Source: Bdellovibrionaceae bacterium UBA2351 (GTDB lineage: Bacteria; Bdellovibrionota; Bdellovibrionia; Bdellovibrionales; Bdellovibrionaceae). From it: 59,205 bases of DNA. Under the pieces are notes generated by a model, which was given only the letters and a program-made list of their open reading frames with translations, was not told the DNA's origin and made no database searches. Position 1 is the first letter of the stretch, and every line of letters begins with the position of its first letter. Shown here in pieces: positions 58,147 through 59,205 of this stretch. The stretch spans positions 1 to 59,205 of the forward strand of contig DDTZ01000020.1 in NCBI GenBank assembly GCA_002344565.1, given 5' to 3'. The translations under genes were made by a program, and so were the position numbers.

Positions 58147-59205
58147 GTGATTCGTTTGGTATTAATTAATATAGCTCTAATCTGTTCTGTCTCTCTATTG
58201 GGAGGCTGCACGTCTTCGTTTTTGAAGATGGATAAGAAAGAGGAAGACTTCAAAAAAAATGCAGAGTTTGAAGAAAAAGTAGTTATCAAAGAAATACCGG
58301 ATACGACGCCAAATGCTGCTGATGTGCCAACTGCCCCCTTGAATCCAGCTCCGCCGAAAGAAGATCTGAAAGTAGATACAAAAGCAAAGGTTAAGAAGCC
58401 TAAAAAAGGTAAAGCGAGTAAAGCCGAGAAGAAGGCAGACGAAGTGTCTACCGCAGCAGCGTCCCCTGTTGTCGATACCGAGCAGGCAGAAATCGAAGAT
58501 AAAGACGGCATGACTGGTCGTCGTCCTAATGTAGATCCATTCCGTGTCGGCGAAGAAGTTGTTCACGAACTACACTATTTCAAAGTTGCAGCTGGTGAAT
58601 TGCGATTAAAAGTGGGGCCGTACGTTGAAGTAAATGGAAGAAAATCCTACACGTTCACTACGGAATTAGAATCATCAAGCATGTTCTCGTCATTTTACAG
58701 CGTGAAAGATTCGGCAACAACATACGTAGATTACTTACTATTTGTTCCGCATGTTTTCACTTTAACGGTAAAAGAATCAGGACAAATTAAAGACGCCAAA
58801 GGTTTGTTCGATATCAAAAATAATAAGGCGACGTACTGGGAAAAGAAATTCACTAAAAAGAATGGCCAAGAAGAGCAAAAGAAAGAATGGGATATTTCAC
58901 CGTTTTCACAAAACGTATACAGCGCCGCTTACTATATGCGCTTATTCAGATGGGAAGTGGGCAAAGAGTATTCGTTCCGAGTAGCTGATGCCGGGGAAAA
59001 CATTGTGTTCAAAGGTAAAGCCATCCGCAAAGAAAAAATCGACACAGAAATCGGCGAAATGAACGCTATTGTGATTAAGCCAGAAATCACGGTGAAGGGC
59101 ATTTTCAAGCCCATCGGTGACATCTATTTCTGGCTGAGTGATGACGATCGTAAATATATTTTAAGAATCGAATCGAGCATTAAAATCGGAACGATTGTTT
59201 CCGAA
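58147..59205 (+). CDS. DUF3108 lipoprotein (3' end cut off by window)
   Basis: Reading frame open from GTG 58147 to the last base (353 codons, no stop). The N-terminus is a lipoprotein signal (VIRLVLINIALICSVSLLGG followed by C), then about 100 residues of Lys/Pro/Ala/Glu-rich linker (KAKVKKPKKGKASKAEKKAD) and a DUF3108 domain beginning with FRVGEEVVHELHYFKVAAGE. DUF3108 proteins are periplasmic beta-sheet proteins without an assigned function, often found near envelope genes. The GTG start is chosen because it gives the lipobox; the ribosome binding site is weak. Confidence 0.82.
   Translation, partial: MIRLVLINIALICSVSLLGGCTSSFLKMDKKEEDFKKNAEFEEKVVIKEIPDTTPNAADVPTAPLNPAPPKEDLKVDTKAKVKKPKKGKASKAEKKADEVSTAAASPVVDTEQAEIEDKDGMTGRRPNVDPFRVGEEVVHELHYFKVAAGELRLKVGPYVEVNGRKSYTFTTELESSSMFSSFYSVKDSATTYVDYLLFVPHVFTLTVKESGQIKDAKGLFDIKNNKATYWEKKFTKKNGQEEQKKEWDISPFSQNVYSAAYYMRLFRWEVGKEYSFRVADAGENIVFKGKAIRKEKIDTEIGEMNAIVIKPEITVKGIFKPIGDIYFWLSDDDRKYILRIESSIKIGTIVSE

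Overview
This window looks like chromosome of a predatory or Bdellovibrio-like Gram-negative bacterium (phylum Bdellovibrionota). That is an inference from moderately AT-rich base composition, a TIGR02147-type helix-turn-helix regulator, a fused basic tail on YbeY, a PilZ protein, and a full outer-membrane/lipid A block (lolC/E-lolD-bamA-skp-lpxA-gnnA-like-lpxB-lpxK-lpxL) that includes an oxidoreductase of the kind used to make GlcN3N lipid A. No tRNA, rRNA, insertion sequence or CRISPR array was seen.

Layout. 1-3.9 kb: end of a RoxA-like c-type cytochrome, a membrane-anchored MutS-like ATPase and argS. 3.9-5.2 kb: a secreted protein with a caspase-like His/Cys pair. 5.3-31.3 kb: a dense, apparently undescribed lipid or natural-product gene cluster of about 20 genes. 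31.5-35.5 kb: a small secreted protein, a structured RNA with a 30-codon ORF between terminators, a TIGR02147 regulator, a secreted alpha/beta hydrolase and an M24 peptidase-like protein. 35.5-39.1 kb: a prpD-prpB-prpC 2-methylcitrate operon. 39.2-43.6 kb: housekeeping and small hypothetical genes (PhoD-like phosphatase, PilZ, glyoxalase II-like, DUF454, mazG). 43.6-59.2 kb: pgpH-like, ybeY, prfB (with the classic programmed +1 frameshift), then the envelope block, ending in a truncated DUF3108 lipoprotein.

The 26-kb cluster is the main find. It has three paralogous PEP-synthase/rifampin-phosphotransferase-like proteins. Only one carries the ATP-grasp kinase domain; the other two keep only the middle and phosphohistidine-swivel domains. 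It also has a class III aminotransferase fused to a domain that matches cyanobacterial acyl-ACP reductase along its length but lacks the reported catalytic Cys. That gene is interrupted by a one-base frameshift. Further members are an alpha-oxoamine synthase (serine palmitoyltransferase-like), two ThiL-like kinases, a thymidylate-kinase-like protein, a diacylglycerol-kinase-like protein, a HAD phosphatase, a cytochrome P450, two SDRs, a fatty-acid-hydroxylase superfamily protein, a BtaA/DUF3419-like enzyme with a PS-decarboxylase-like partner and an MMPL/RND exporter, a methyltransferase, a PF14907-like nucleotidyltransferase and an unknown secreted protein. Start/stop overlaps bind most of these into tightly coupled operons.

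Working model (inference): acyl chains become long-chain amine or amino-ketone intermediates (aminotransferase/reductase, oxoamine synthase, SDRs, P450, hydroxylase). These are phosphorylated stepwise (DAGK-, TMK- and ThiL-like kinases), joined by PEP-synthase-type ligation, and exported by the MMPL protein. The product cannot be named from sequence; a sphingolipid-like or other amino-lipid is the best guess.
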